A stretch of DNA of 64,000 nucleotides, from NCBI GenBank assembly GCA_902763185.1, contig CACWQT010000002.1, positions 1 to 64,000 on the forward strand, given 5' to 3'. This document shows positions 9,617-18,115 of the stretch, in pieces (the first letter of the stretch is position 1; the number at the start of each line of letters is the position of its first letter). This DNA is from an uncultured Rhodospirillales bacterium. GTDB lineage: Bacteria; Pseudomonadota; Alphaproteobacteria; RF32; CAG-239. Under the pieces are notes generated by a model. The model was not told where the DNA came from, searched no databases, and worked only from the letters and a program-made list of their open reading frames with translations. The position numbers were made by a program, and so were the translations under genes.

Positions 9617-10955
9617 ATCGTGCCACACCTAGCAACACGCACAAGCCTGCCAAGATATATTCACCATATTTCGGCAGGCTTTTATTTGTAAACAACTGCC
9701 CCACCCACAATACCGAAATCGGCAAAAAGATTGCCGTATAGCGAAACTCCGTCGAACAAAAATAAGGATAATCCAACCAAAAGTTAATCCATGCAATCAG
9801 CACACTGAAAAACAGCACAATCAGCGCCCCGTTAAGCACAAAATCTTTTTTTATCGGCTTAAAGAAAAGATAAACAAAGCCCGAAATTGCAAGCAACAAC
9901 CATACAAAAGACAAACCGTATAGGATATCAATCCAGATTTTTCCTTGCCATCCCCACTCGCCAAACAACGAGGTTTTAATCAACGTCAACCACACATTCG
10001 GCTCAATCTGATAATGCTCCTTAAAATCCACAATCGGGGTTAAAAATCCGCTAAAATCAAACAATCGAGCCTGAAGTGAATAACTTTTCATACTTTGCAC
10101 GGCAACATCTTGCGGCGGCGGTAATAATGAAAAGCCATAATAAAGCAAGAACAATCCCCACGCAAAACCCAATACCGCGCCAAGCCCTATAATAACAAAT
10201 TTTACCCATAAGAGTTTATCTGTCTTTTTAGGAGACAAAAGAAGCTTAAACAACATCAACACACCAATTGCCGGCACCACCATCAACCCGGAAAACTTTG
10301 TCATACCGGAAAGCACCAACAATCCTGCCACTTGCAAAGTCCGTTTTAAAGAACAATCATCATACCATTTAAACGCCTGATAAATTGTCGCTATCATCAA
10401 AAAATAAACCGCCGCATCGTTGTTTACCCAATTGCTCATATATCCGGTTGCAGGATAAAAACCATAAAAGAAAAAGAGCCACAATTTAACCTTTTCTTTG
10501 ATATTTAAATCCGTCATCAAACGCCACATCAAAATGTATGACGCCATAATTGCCCCAAAGCTCAACATTCTGACGGCATCAAACTCTAAAAACTTCATAA
10601 ACACCCCTGAAACCAAGCCCCATACCGGCGGATGATAAAATACCGATTGGAGATATGACGTCAAAGGCATAACAAAAAAGTGATTCGTAACAAAATAATC
10701 GGCAAACATCACAAAGTTATAGTAATCATGCTGCCTGACATTTTCCCACGAACCGCACACATACCACAAATTCATCACGCCTGCAACCAACAATATTACA
10801 TCGGCAAAGGAAAGTTTTTTTTGTTGCCACAAATATGCCCCATAACCAAGCGCCATTCCTCCGCCGATAATTAAGGTATAACCCAAGAGAACCTGACAAA
10901 TTGCCAGCCCCACACTAAGCACCAAAATACTTTTCAAATTAAAATGTATCGCCAT
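9591..10955 (-). CDS. Polytopic GT-C-like membrane protein (putative glycosyltransferase)
   Basis: The 454-aa protein has about ten or more hydrophobic segments. An early extracytoplasmic loop carries charged and aromatic residues (HDYYNFVMFADYF) followed by YHPPVWG. This arrangement is typical of GT-C glycosyltransferases such as ArnT/PMT-like enzymes, which use polyprenyl-phosphate sugars at the periplasmic face. No specific family can be assigned with confidence. The start at 10955 has GGAAAG a few nt upstream. It converges on rfbB and shares 26 nt with it at the 3' end, which fits a surface-polysaccharide function but does not prove one. Confidence 0.6.
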   Translation of the reverse strand: MAIHFNLKSILVLSVGLAICQVLLGYTLIIGGGMALGYGAYLWQQKKLSFADVILLVAGVMNLWYVCGSWENVRQHDYYNFVMFADYFVTNHFFVMPLTSYLQSVFYHPPVWGLVSGVFMKFLEFDAVRMLSFGAIMASYILMWRLMTDLNIKEKVKLWLFFFYGFYPATGYMSNWVNNDAAVYFLMIATIYQAFKWYDDCSLKRTLQVAGLLVLSGMTKFSGLMVVPAIGVLMLFKLLLSPKKTDKLLWVKFVIIGLGAVLGFAWGLFLLYYGFSLLPPPQDVAVQSMKSYSLQARLFDFSGFLTPIVDFKEHYQIEPNVWLTLIKTSLFGEWGWQGKIWIDILYGLSFVWLLLAISGFVYLFFKPIKKDFVLNGALIVLFFSVLIAWINFWLDYPYFCSTEFRYTAIFLPISVLWVGQLFTNKSLPKYGEYILAGLCVLLGVARFMLYLDTI

Positions 10956-11038
10956 ATTTCTTTCCTATAATGTTTCATTATAATAACCGCTTCTAAAGAT
11001 AAGCTTAACAAATTTATCACAAAATTAGACAAAAAGCA

Positions 11039-11067
11039 TTGACAATCGCTTAAAAATATCATATATT
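11039..11067 (+). promoter_or_regulatory. Sigma-70-type promoter
   Basis: A consensus -35 TTGACA (11039-11044) is separated by 17 bp from TATATT (11062-11067). The start codon of the small exported protein is 34 nt downstream. Confidence 0.75.
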
Positions 11068-11100
11068 TTGAACGGAAGTTAACCTTTGGAGAAGATAGAA

Positions 11101-11454
11101 ATGAAAAAGCTCTGCTTTTTAACCTCACTGTTTGTCTGCTTAAATCAGCCCGTTTTAAGCCACGCCAACACCGAAACACACAATTGGTGCGGTATATATT
11201 TTGAAAAAGCCGAACAAGCTTTTATCCGTATTCCGATGGCTGACCTTCATAAAGGGAGCTCTTTCTGCACCACCGAAAGCTATGCCGAACGCGTAGGAAT
11301 TGCCGGCTCTGTAAATATTGCTCTTGATTTTAGAGCCAATCGTTCAAATTTGGGTAACTGGCGCAAATTTGATAATCACGTTTTAGAAATAAGCGGCAAA
11401 CTTAAAAACGGCACAATCACGCGCACGCGACTAATCCGCGATGCCGGTATGTAA
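11101..11454 (+). CDS. Small exported protein, unknown function
   Basis: The 117-aa product starts with a typical signal peptide (MKKLCFLTSLFVCLNQPVLSHA), so it is probably periplasmic. The mature part has two Cys (NWCGIYFEKA and SSFCTTESY), which could form a disulfide. I do not recognise the family. The ATG at 11101 is used because GGAG lies 9 nt upstream; an in-frame TTG at 11086 precedes that site. The gene is monocistronic with its own strong promoter and converges on the PBP gene with 1 nt between the stops. Confidence 0.65.
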   Translation: MKKLCFLTSLFVCLNQPVLSHANTETHNWCGIYFEKAEQAFIRIPMADLHKGSSFCTTESYAERVGIAGSVNIALDFRANRSNLGNWRKFDNHVLEISGKLKNGTITRTRLIRDAGM

Positions 11455-11455
11455 C

Positions 11456-13288
11456 TTATTTCATAATATCTGCCCAAATTTCGGTCGGCACTGTTCCGCC
11501 ACCGATCTCTTTCATTGGTGAATTATCGTCATTACCAATCCATACCGCCGCGGTATATCTGTCATTAGATCCGATAAACCACGCATCACGGTAATTTTGC
11601 GATGTTCCGGTTTTACCTCTGGCATCTTTGACCTTTTGCGCTCTCTTGCCGGTTCCGCTTAACACCACTTCTCGTTCCAAAAGATTAATATATTCAAGCG
11701 TTTGATCGCTTAGCACTTTTGTCTTGGTCTCCACCTGATGTTGATATAAAACTTCGCCATCCGTATCCGTTATTTTTTTGATGGCATAAGGCGTAACCGC
11801 ATAGCCGCCGTTAACCGTTGCCGTGTAGGCCGCCGCCATATCTATCACCTTGACCTCCGATGCCCCCAAAATAATTGACGGCTCATCTTTGACACCACTC
11901 GTAATTCCCAACTTTAATGCCATATCAATAATATCATCAAGTGAAAGATACGTTGCCAAATCAACCGTTGCCACATTAAGAGATTGGGCAAATGCTTGTT
12001 TTATGCTAACTGCCCCATGAAACCGTTTATCATAATTTTGCGGCTCCCAGTTGCCAATTTTAATCGGTTCATCGGAGATAAGCTCATCCGGCTTAAACCC
12101 CTTTTCAAATGCCGCTAAATAAAGAAACAACTTAAAGCTTGAGCCGGCCTGACGAAGTGCTTGCGTTGCACGGTTAAACTGGCTTTTGTTATAATCATAC
12201 CCGCCGGCCATCGCTTTAACAGCACCGTTCCTGTCTAAGATAACCACCGCCCCTTCGCTTACTTTGTCTTTTTGGTGAGCACGCAAATGTTTACGAAGTA
12301 AGTATTCTGCCCGTTGTTGCAAATCATAATTAAGCGTCGTTAACACATAGACATCATCGTCATATTGGGGCAATTTATCGGAAAGTTCGCTCATCACATA
12401 ATCGCCGAAATAACGCACACCTAAAATTTTGCCTTCCCCTTGACCGACAGGCTGTTTCAAAGCCGCCTCACGCTCGGCTTTGGTAATTGTTCCGGCACGT
12501 TGCATTAAAGAAAGCACCACCTCGGCGCGCTCTAAGGCCTGTTTTTTATTCCTAAGGTAATTATATCGGCTCGGCGCTTTCAATGCTCCGGCCAAAATGG
12601 CCGCTTCATGGAGATTAAGCCTTTTGGCGTCTTTATTAAAAAATCTCTTTGCCGCAGTATTTAGTCCATATGCACCGCTCCCAAAAAACACACGATTAAG
12701 ATAAATCTCTAAAATCTGTTTTTTAGAAAAATGTTTTTCAAGCCACCGCGCCAGCAAAAACTCTTGCACTTTGCGTTTAATGCTCTTTTCTTGGGTTAAA
12801 AACAGATTCTTTGCCACTTGCTGCGTAATGGTTGACGCCCCTTGCGCATAACGACGCTTAATCACATTGATACTCATCGCACGGATAAACCCGATAAAAT
12901 CAAATCCGCCATGCTTATAAAAGCGCCTGTCTTCGGTATCAATAATCGCTTGCGGAACATATTTCGGAAGTTTATCCACTTCAACCGGCTTAGCAAATAA
13001 CGCCCCGTATGAGGTAAGCTCGCGCCCGTCTTCTGCTAAAATTTTAACACCGGTCTGCCGCTCCACATAAATCGCTTTAGAAAACGCCGGCAAAGTTTTT
13101 TGGCAATACCAAATATATCCGGCAATACTGAGGCAAATAAGAACCGCTAACGCCACAAGCCATAAAACGAGTTTTACTTTCCACGAAGATTTACCGCTTT
13201 TTCTCTTTCGCGTTACTTTTTTCTTGGTCTTTTTCTCTTTAACCTTCTCGGACTTTTTTGTTGCCTTTTTCTTTTTAACCTCTGCCAT
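11456..13288 (-). CDS. Class A penicillin-binding protein (PBP1A-type)
   Basis: This bifunctional enzyme polymerises glycan strands and crosslinks peptides in the periplasm. The 610-aa protein has a very lysine-rich cytoplasmic N-terminus (~40 residues) and then one membrane anchor (VLWLVALAVLICLSIAGYIW). The GT51 domain shows IDTEDRRFYKHGG and GASTITQQVAKNLFL. The transpeptidase domain has the SxxK serine in GSSFKLFLY, SxN in AQSLN and KTGT in GKTGTSQNYRDAWF. It is shorter than typical ~800-aa PBP1A and ends soon after the KTG motif, so C-terminal extensions are missing. The start at 13288 begins MAEVKKKK; AAGGG is 11 nt upstream, and an earlier ATG at 13318 is possible. Confidence 0.92.
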   Translation of the reverse strand: MAEVKKKKATKKSEKVKEKKTKKKVTRKRKSGKSSWKVKLVLWLVALAVLICLSIAGYIWYCQKTLPAFSKAIYVERQTGVKILAEDGRELTSYGALFAKPVEVDKLPKYVPQAIIDTEDRRFYKHGGFDFIGFIRAMSINVIKRRYAQGASTITQQVAKNLFLTQEKSIKRKVQEFLLARWLEKHFSKKQILEIYLNRVFFGSGAYGLNTAAKRFFNKDAKRLNLHEAAILAGALKAPSRYNYLRNKKQALERAEVVLSLMQRAGTITKAEREAALKQPVGQGEGKILGVRYFGDYVMSELSDKLPQYDDDVYVLTTLNYDLQQRAEYLLRKHLRAHQKDKVSEGAVVILDRNGAVKAMAGGYDYNKSQFNRATQALRQAGSSFKLFLYLAAFEKGFKPDELISDEPIKIGNWEPQNYDKRFHGAVSIKQAFAQSLNVATVDLATYLSLDDIIDMALKLGITSGVKDEPSIILGASEVKVIDMAAAYTATVNGGYAVTPYAIKKITDTDGEVLYQHQVETKTKVLSDQTLEYINLLEREVVLSGTGKRAQKVKDARGKTGTSQNYRDAWFIGSNDRYTAAVWIGNDDNSPMKEIGGGTVPTEIWADIMK

Positions 13289-13381
13289 AATACACACAAC
13301 CCTTTCGCTATGACGCAAAGAGTATAAGATAACTTCTTTTAAAAAAGATTAACGCTTTATCTAACACAAATTAACCGTAAA

Positions 13382-13780
13382 TTATTTTTCTTTATCACTC
13401 TTACTTAAAGCAAGAGCTATTTTGTCATTTTTACGAGAAAAAGGTTTAAGTTTCATATGTGGACCAGTTTCTTTCCCGAAGGTAATTGACGCTTCTTCAA
13501 GATGCATAATACCATCAACTTCGGACTCAACCATTTCATCAAATTTTTTACCTTGAGCGACCAGTTTTTCCCTTCTGGCTTCAATTCTTTGCGCCGCTTC
13601 ATCATCACCCATACGCCACGCTATTTTAGATTGCAACGAGGTCATATTATGTGTCACATACTCACCTATTCCTCCCATACTCTTATACTGCTCAACTTCC
13701 TCATTAAATTTATCAACGACCTTTTGCCTCAAAGTCTTTAATCTATCCATATATGATTTATTCTTTGTTTTTTTAGCCAT
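13382..13780 (-). CDS. Small basic hypothetical protein
   Basis: This 132-aa protein is not recognised. It is rich in Lys and Glu and predicted largely helical (for example KTLRQKVVDKFNEEVEQYK), with no signal peptide or membrane segment, so it is probably cytoplasmic. The ATG at 13780 has GGGAGA 7 nt upstream; a longer frame begins at 13798 but lacks a Shine-Dalgarno. It lies alone between the PBP gene and a repeat-filled spacer, and base composition is like its neighbours. Confidence 0.5.
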   Translation of the reverse strand: MAKKTKNKSYMDRLKTLRQKVVDKFNEEVEQYKSMGGIGEYVTHNMTSLQSKIAWRMGDDEAAQRIEARREKLVAQGKKFDEMVESEVDGIMHLEEASITFGKETGPHMKLKPFSRKNDKIALALSKSDKEK

Positions 13781-13921
13781 GTTAATCTCCCTTGTCATAA
13801 TACTAATATGCTGTCATTATATCATAAAAAATCCCTTAATACAACAAAATTTAACCTCAAAACATTAAAAAAAACTTTGCAATCCGCTTATCCGCTATTA
13901 AAATAAGAACAATAAAACCGA

Positions 13922-13984
13922 AAAAATCGTTTCATACGAACGATTTTTGCAATGGGTGGGATAAATTATGGTGCCATCACCCTT
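13922..13984. repeat. Family B structured repeat, partial copy
   Basis: A 10-bp hairpin (13922-13931 with 13939-13948) is followed by GCAATGGGTGGGATAAATTATGGTGC, the shared lead-in of family B given here by its position 13949-13974. The long second hairpin found in other copies is missing, and the next copy begins directly after. Confidence 0.65.
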
Positions 13985-13996
13985 AAAAAATAATTT

Positions 13997-14150
13997 AAAA
14001 GCACTCCACTGAGTGCTTTTGCAATGGGCTTGGAGAGTGCCGGTGCTATCGCTGAATATCCTGCCCTAAAGCGGAGTTTACTTTAAGCGTAAATGAGCAT
14101 TTAGGGACAGGCTTCCATTCAGCGATTTGACCGGTGCTATACAAGCCCCC
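13997..14150. repeat. Family B structured repeat, full copy
   Basis: It begins with a 9-bp hairpin AAAAGCACT/AGTGCTTTT and then GCAATGGG. A long imperfect hairpin follows, built from nested arms GGGCTTG/CAAGCCC, ATCG/CGAT, GAAT/ATTC, CCTG/CAGG, CCTAAA/TTTAGG and TTTAC/GTAAA. The right arm contains the GGCTTCC bulge shared with other copies. Confidence 0.75.
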
Positions 14151-14162
14151 ACAAATAAACCG

Positions 14163-14306
14163 AACGGCGTAGCCGTTGCATTGGGTGGGATAAAGTGTGG
14201 TGCTATCGTCGTGAGCCCACCGAGGCGCACGAGCGTAGTTAGACCTACGTGACGCGCCGATGTGTGGCTTCCTCACGGCGATTTGACTGCACTTTAGCAC
14301 ACCCCC
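14163..14306. repeat. Family B structured repeat, full copy upstream of polA
   Basis: A hairpin AACGGC/GCCGTT precedes GCATTGGGTGGGATAAAG. The main long hairpin follows, with arms GTGCTA/TAGCAC, ATCG/CGAT, GTGAG/CTCAC, GGCGC/GCGCC and an apical CGTAG/CTACG. The copy ends 12 nt before the polA start codon, just ahead of its AAGGAG, so if transcribed it would form the polA leader. Confidence 0.75.
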
Positions 14307-14318
14307 AAGGAGAATAAA

Positions 14319-17015
14319 ATGGAAAAAGTTTGCTTAATTGATGGATCGGGTTACATATTCAGAGCCTTCTTTGCCAGCCCCACAATGACCAACCCCGAGG
14401 GCTTGCCGGTCAATGCCGTCTATGGCTTTTTGAATATGTTTTTAAGCCTGACGCAAAATATCAAATGCGACTATTGCTTGGTGCTGTTTGATGCCAAACG
14501 GCAGAATTTCAGAAACGAAATTTTTAAGGATTATAAGGCTACGCGCCCTGAATTGCCGGAAGATTTAAAACCGCAATTTGCCTTAATCCATGAGGTCGTG
14601 GAAGCCTTAAATCTCCATTGGTTGCAAATGGAGGGGTATGAGGCAGATGACCTGATTGCAACTTATACCGACCTTGCCTTAAAAGACGGAAAAGAGGTGA
14701 CCATTGTTTCGGCGGATAAAGACCTCATGCAGTTAATTCGCGAGGGCGTTACCTTTTATGACAGTATGAAAAATAAGTTTTTTACCCCTGAGGATGTAAA
14801 AGAAAAATTCGGTGTTTATCCGGAGCGTGTAACTGATGTGCAAGCGCTTGCCGGTGACAGCACCGATAATATTCCGGGTGTTCCGGGGATTGGGATTAAG
14901 ACCGCCGCCGAACTCGTCAATCAATTCGGCTCTTTAGAAGGTGTTTTAGACCACGCCGACGAGATAAAGCAAAACAAGCGGCGCGAGCTGATACAAACCC
15001 ATAAAGAAGACGCGCTGATATCCCAAAAACTTGTGACACTAAAAGCTGATGTGCCGGTAGAAATTGCCTTAAAAGATTTGCGATGCTTAGCGCCTCACGA
15101 AGATGTGCTTTTAAATCTTTTAGACCGCCACGCCTTTAGGAGTTTAAAAAATAAAGCACTAAACTGGCTTAAAGCAAAGTGTTCGGATTTGCCCCAAGAA
15201 GAAAAGAAATTAGCCCCCACTTATAAACTTGTGAAAAACAAAACGGATTTAGCCGAACTGACAAACGCAATTAAAGCCGAAAATATGTTTGCTTTTACCC
15301 CGATAAGCTATAAAGAGAGCTTACTGGGTCTATCGGTATCGCTTAAAGACGCCAAAGCCTTTTATATTCCGCTGGTGCAAACTGCAGAACCTGTCGATTT
15401 ATTCAGCGCCCCTAAAGTAAGCGACGGTATTGATGCAAAAGAATTAACCCACTTTTTAAGCGAACTGTTTAACAATCCGGCAATCTTAAAAATTGCCTTA
15501 GGGCTAAAAGAACATCTTCATGTTTTAGAAAAATCCTTACATCATGAATTTAACGCTTTCCCTTATGATGATGTGGGAATAATGTCTTATGACCTTTACA
15601 GCCTGACCTTGCAACACACATTACCAGCTTTGAGTATTGCCCTATTGAACCAAAACCTAAAACTGACCGCAGATGAATATAAAAAAGCTGATTTAAGCAC
15701 CTTAACCACTGCCGAGCAATTAAGTTTGTTTGCAGAAACAGCGGATTTCACCATGCGCTTACATCAAAAACTGCGCCCTCAGTTGCTCCCTGAAAAGAAG
15801 CTATTTCTATACGAAAACATTGACCAACCGATGTCGCAAATTTTGCAGAATATGGAGCGCACCGGTATCATGCTTGACGTAATGAAATTAAAAGACTTAG
15901 ACAAACGCTTTGATACGGCAATGAATACTCTTTCAGAAGAAATTTATGCTATGGCAGGCGAAACATTTAATTTAAGTTCGCCTAAGCAAATTGGCGAGAT
16001 ATTGTATAATAAATTAGGCTTAAAAGGGAAAAAACATACTTCCGGATCGCTAAATACCAGTGCCGAGGTCTTAGAGCAAATGGCAGAAACCCACGAGTTG
16101 CCCAAAAAGATTTTAGAGTGGCGCCAATATCAGAAGTTAAAATCGACTTACACTTCTGCCCTGTTGGAACAAATGGATAAAGAAAGCCGGATTCATACCA
16201 CATACAGTCTAACCTCGGTTAATACCGGACGTTTATCATCATACAACCCCAACTTGCAGAATATTCCGATAAGAACACCGGTAGGTAGAGAGATACGCGA
16301 ATGTTTCATTGCCAAAGCCGGGCATAAGATTATCGCCGCCGACTATTCGCAAGTGGAATTGCGACTATTGGCAACCATTGCCGATGTTAAGTTTTTACAG
16401 ACCGCATTCGGTGAAAATGTGGATATTCACCGGAAAACCGCCGCGCAAGTATTTGGGATTCCTTATGACGAAGTGGATAGTGCGCATAGACGCCGCGCCA
16501 AAGCGATTAACTTCGGGATTATTTACGGCATGTCGGCTTATGGTTTATCAAAAGAGATTGATGTCACGCCGGCTGTGGCGCAACAATACATTGACGCTTA
16601 TTTTAGCGAGATGCCGGAAGTCAAAGCATATATGGAAAAGACGATAAATTTCTATCATCAAAACAGTTATGTTTTAACCCCGTTTAACCGCAAAATTGCG
16701 ATTCCGTTACCAGAGAATAAGCAATTGGGTGCAATGTATGACAAAGCGGCGATAAATGCGCCGATACAAGGTGGCGCCGCGGACATTATCAAAATGGCAA
16801 TGGGAAGGGTAGAAGCAATGCTCAAAGAAAACAACTTCAAAACCAAGATGTTGCTGCAGATACACGATGAGTTGGTCTTTGAAGCACCAATTGATGAGGT
16901 GGAAAAGGTAACACCGCTGATAAAACAAGCGATGGAAAATGTGACGGGAATAGAGTTAAAAGTGCCCTTGATAGCCGAAGTTGGAATTGGCGACAACTGG
17001 GGCGTCGCCCACTAA
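14319..17015 (+). CDS. polA: DNA polymerase I with degenerate 3'-5' exonuclease domain
   Basis: The 898-aa enzyme fills gaps and removes primers during replication and repair. The N-terminal 5'-3' nuclease (about 1-290) is intact, with YEADDLIATY, SADKDLMQL and GDSTDNIPGVPGIG. The polymerase domain has motif A (DYSQVELRLLA), motif B (RRRAKAINFGIIYGMS) and motif C (IHDELVFE). In the middle domain the metal ligands known from E. coli PolI are not seen. The DTE motif is replaced by FTPIS (326-330), the Asp of LKYDR by LKEHLH (396-401), and the Asp of YAAEDAD by FAETAD (471-476). Proofreading is therefore probably absent. AAGGAGA lies 7 nt upstream of the ATG. A family A repeat starts right after the stop. 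Confidence 0.97.
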   Translation: MEKVCLIDGSGYIFRAFFASPTMTNPEGLPVNAVYGFLNMFLSLTQNIKCDYCLVLFDAKRQNFRNEIFKDYKATRPELPEDLKPQFALIHEVVEALNLHWLQMEGYEADDLIATYTDLALKDGKEVTIVSADKDLMQLIREGVTFYDSMKNKFFTPEDVKEKFGVYPERVTDVQALAGDSTDNIPGVPGIGIKTAAELVNQFGSLEGVLDHADEIKQNKRRELIQTHKEDALISQKLVTLKADVPVEIALKDLRCLAPHEDVLLNLLDRHAFRSLKNKALNWLKAKCSDLPQEEKKLAPTYKLVKNKTDLAELTNAIKAENMFAFTPISYKESLLGLSVSLKDAKAFYIPLVQTAEPVDLFSAPKVSDGIDAKELTHFLSELFNNPAILKIALGLKEHLHVLEKSLHHEFNAFPYDDVGIMSYDLYSLTLQHTLPALSIALLNQNLKLTADEYKKADLSTLTTAEQLSLFAETADFTMRLHQKLRPQLLPEKKLFLYENIDQPMSQILQNMERTGIMLDVMKLKDLDKRFDTAMNTLSEEIYAMAGETFNLSSPKQIGEILYNKLGLKGKKHTSGSLNTSAEVLEQMAETHELPKKILEWRQYQKLKSTYTSALLEQMDKESRIHTTYSLTSVNTGRLSSYNPNLQNIPIRTPVGREIRECFIAKAGHKIIAADYSQVELRLLATIADVKFLQTAFGENVDIHRKTAAQVFGIPYDEVDSAHRRRAKAINFGIIYGMSAYGLSKEIDVTPAVAQQYIDAYFSEMPEVKAYMEKTINFYHQNSYVLTPFNRKIAIPLPENKQLGAMYDKAAINAPIQGGAADIIKMAMGRVEAMLKENNFKTKMLLQIHDELVFEAPIDEVEKVTPLIKQAMENVTGIELKVPLIAEVGIGDNWGVAH

Positions 17016-17016
17016 A

Positions 17017-17134
17017 GAGTGCCTAGCACCCAGCCACCGCGGCTTTAGCGGCACTCGCCGTGTAGGCGGTGACGAAGTTGCTCGGCGCGCTTTTACTATA
17101 AAAAATTTTTGTATAACAAAAATTTTTGCGCGCC
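17017..17134. repeat. Family A structured 3' element after polA
   Basis: This 118-nt element fills the gap between convergent polA and mltG stops. It starts with a GTGC/GCAC mini-hairpin, and a block CGCGGCTTTAGCGGC resembles the other two copies. It ends in a long stem with outer arms GGCGCGC/GCGCGCC (17084-17090, 17128-17134), an inner 12-bp A/T stem (17101-17112, 17116-17127) and a 3-nt loop. It may act as a bidirectional terminator. Confidence 0.75.
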
Positions 17135-17135
17135 A

Positions 17136-18110
17136 TTATTTAATTTGCCGATAATGAGCCACATTAGCATTATGCTCACTAAGTGTCTTTGCAAACCGAT
17201 GTCCGCCTGTCATGCCATCTGCCACAAAATAGAGATACGGCGTGTTATCCGGATGTGCCACGGCAAAAAGTGCCGCCTTTCCCGGACTGCAAATCGGTGC
17301 CGGAGGCAAACCTTCGTAAACATAAGTATTATACGGCGAATCATAAGCTAAATCACGCTTATAAAGTGGACGACCTAAATCCATTTTACCTTGAGTTACC
17401 GCATAAATTACCGTCGGATCGGTCTGTAATTTCATCCCCAAGCGCAGACGATTAACAAACACCGACGCCACCTTGGCGCGCTCGGAGTCCACCCCTGTTT
17501 CCTTTTCCACAATACTTGCCAAAACAAGCATTTCCTCAGGCGTTTTGAATGGCAAGTTGTCTGTTCGCTCAGAAAATGCTTTTAATAGCTCTTTTTTCAT
17601 CGCCTGACGCGCTTTTTCTAAAATAGCGTCTCGTTCTTCCCCTCGTGTAAAATGATACGTCTCGGGTAAAATTTCGCCCTCTTTATAATTTTCCTTTATC
17701 TCACCTGAAAGATAAGGATTAGCCGCCATAATTTGCTTAATTTCCACAAGTGCTTTCCCTTCAGGAATAGTAACACTTCTGACAATCACATCGCCTTGCG
17801 CCAACTTATCTAACACCGAACTATACGAAACATCGCCATGAAATCCGTATTCTCCGGCTTTAAGACTATTTTCCACACCTTGAATCCGCGCAAACAAAAT
17901 AAACCAATACGGATTTTTAATAATATCTTCATTGACCAAAATCGTAGCCGTCTTGTTAAGCCCCGAGCCACGCTCAATCACTACCTCTTTAGGCCCCCCT
18001 AAGGCATAAACCTTGTTATATTCATTTTTAGCATACATAAAAAAAGCGGCTCCGGCTAAGGCGATAAACACCGCCAACACCAAGAACCACTTAAAAAACT
18101 TACTTATCAC
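17136..18110 (-). CDS. mltG: Endolytic murein transglycosylase MltG
   Basis: MltG cuts nascent glycan strands at the inner membrane and limits their length. The 324-aa protein has one N-terminal membrane segment (FLVLAVFIALAGAAFFMYA) and then a LysM-like region. The YceG catalytic domain shows the key Glu in LASIVEKETG, NRLRLGMKLQTDPTVIYA and SPYNTYVYEGLPPAPI. The start is GTG at 18110, 5 nt after the fabF stop, with no clear Shine-Dalgarno of its own, so translation may be coupled to fabF. The acpP-fabF-mltG order is common in alphaproteobacteria. Confidence 0.95.
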   Translation of the reverse strand: MISKFFKWFLVLAVFIALAGAAFFMYAKNEYNKVYALGGPKEVVIERGSGLNKTATILVNEDIIKNPYWFILFARIQGVENSLKAGEYGFHGDVSYSSVLDKLAQGDVIVRSVTIPEGKALVEIKQIMAANPYLSGEIKENYKEGEILPETYHFTRGEERDAILEKARQAMKKELLKAFSERTDNLPFKTPEEMLVLASIVEKETGVDSERAKVASVFVNRLRLGMKLQTDPTVIYAVTQGKMDLGRPLYKRDLAYDSPYNTYVYEGLPPAPICSPGKAALFAVAHPDNTPYLYFVADGMTGGHRFAKTLSEHNANVAHYRQIK

Positions 18111-18115
18111 TTGTA

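Larger units (their letters stand above)
13799..14318. other. 520-bp intergenic region filled with structured repeats
   Basis: The spacer between the small basic protein gene and polA holds two complete family-B hairpin elements and one partial. An 84-codon minus-strand frame here consists entirely of repeat arms and is not treated as a gene. About 120 bp of plain AT-rich DNA precede the repeats. Confidence 0.8.

Noticed and set aside
14046..14300. 84-codon open frame on the minus strand
   Set aside because: It lies wholly inside two hairpin repeats, has no ribosome-binding site, and its residues simply follow the palindromic arms.
13922..14306. CRISPR array
   Set aside because: Copies are long, variable and palindromic, without equal-length spacers or cas genes.
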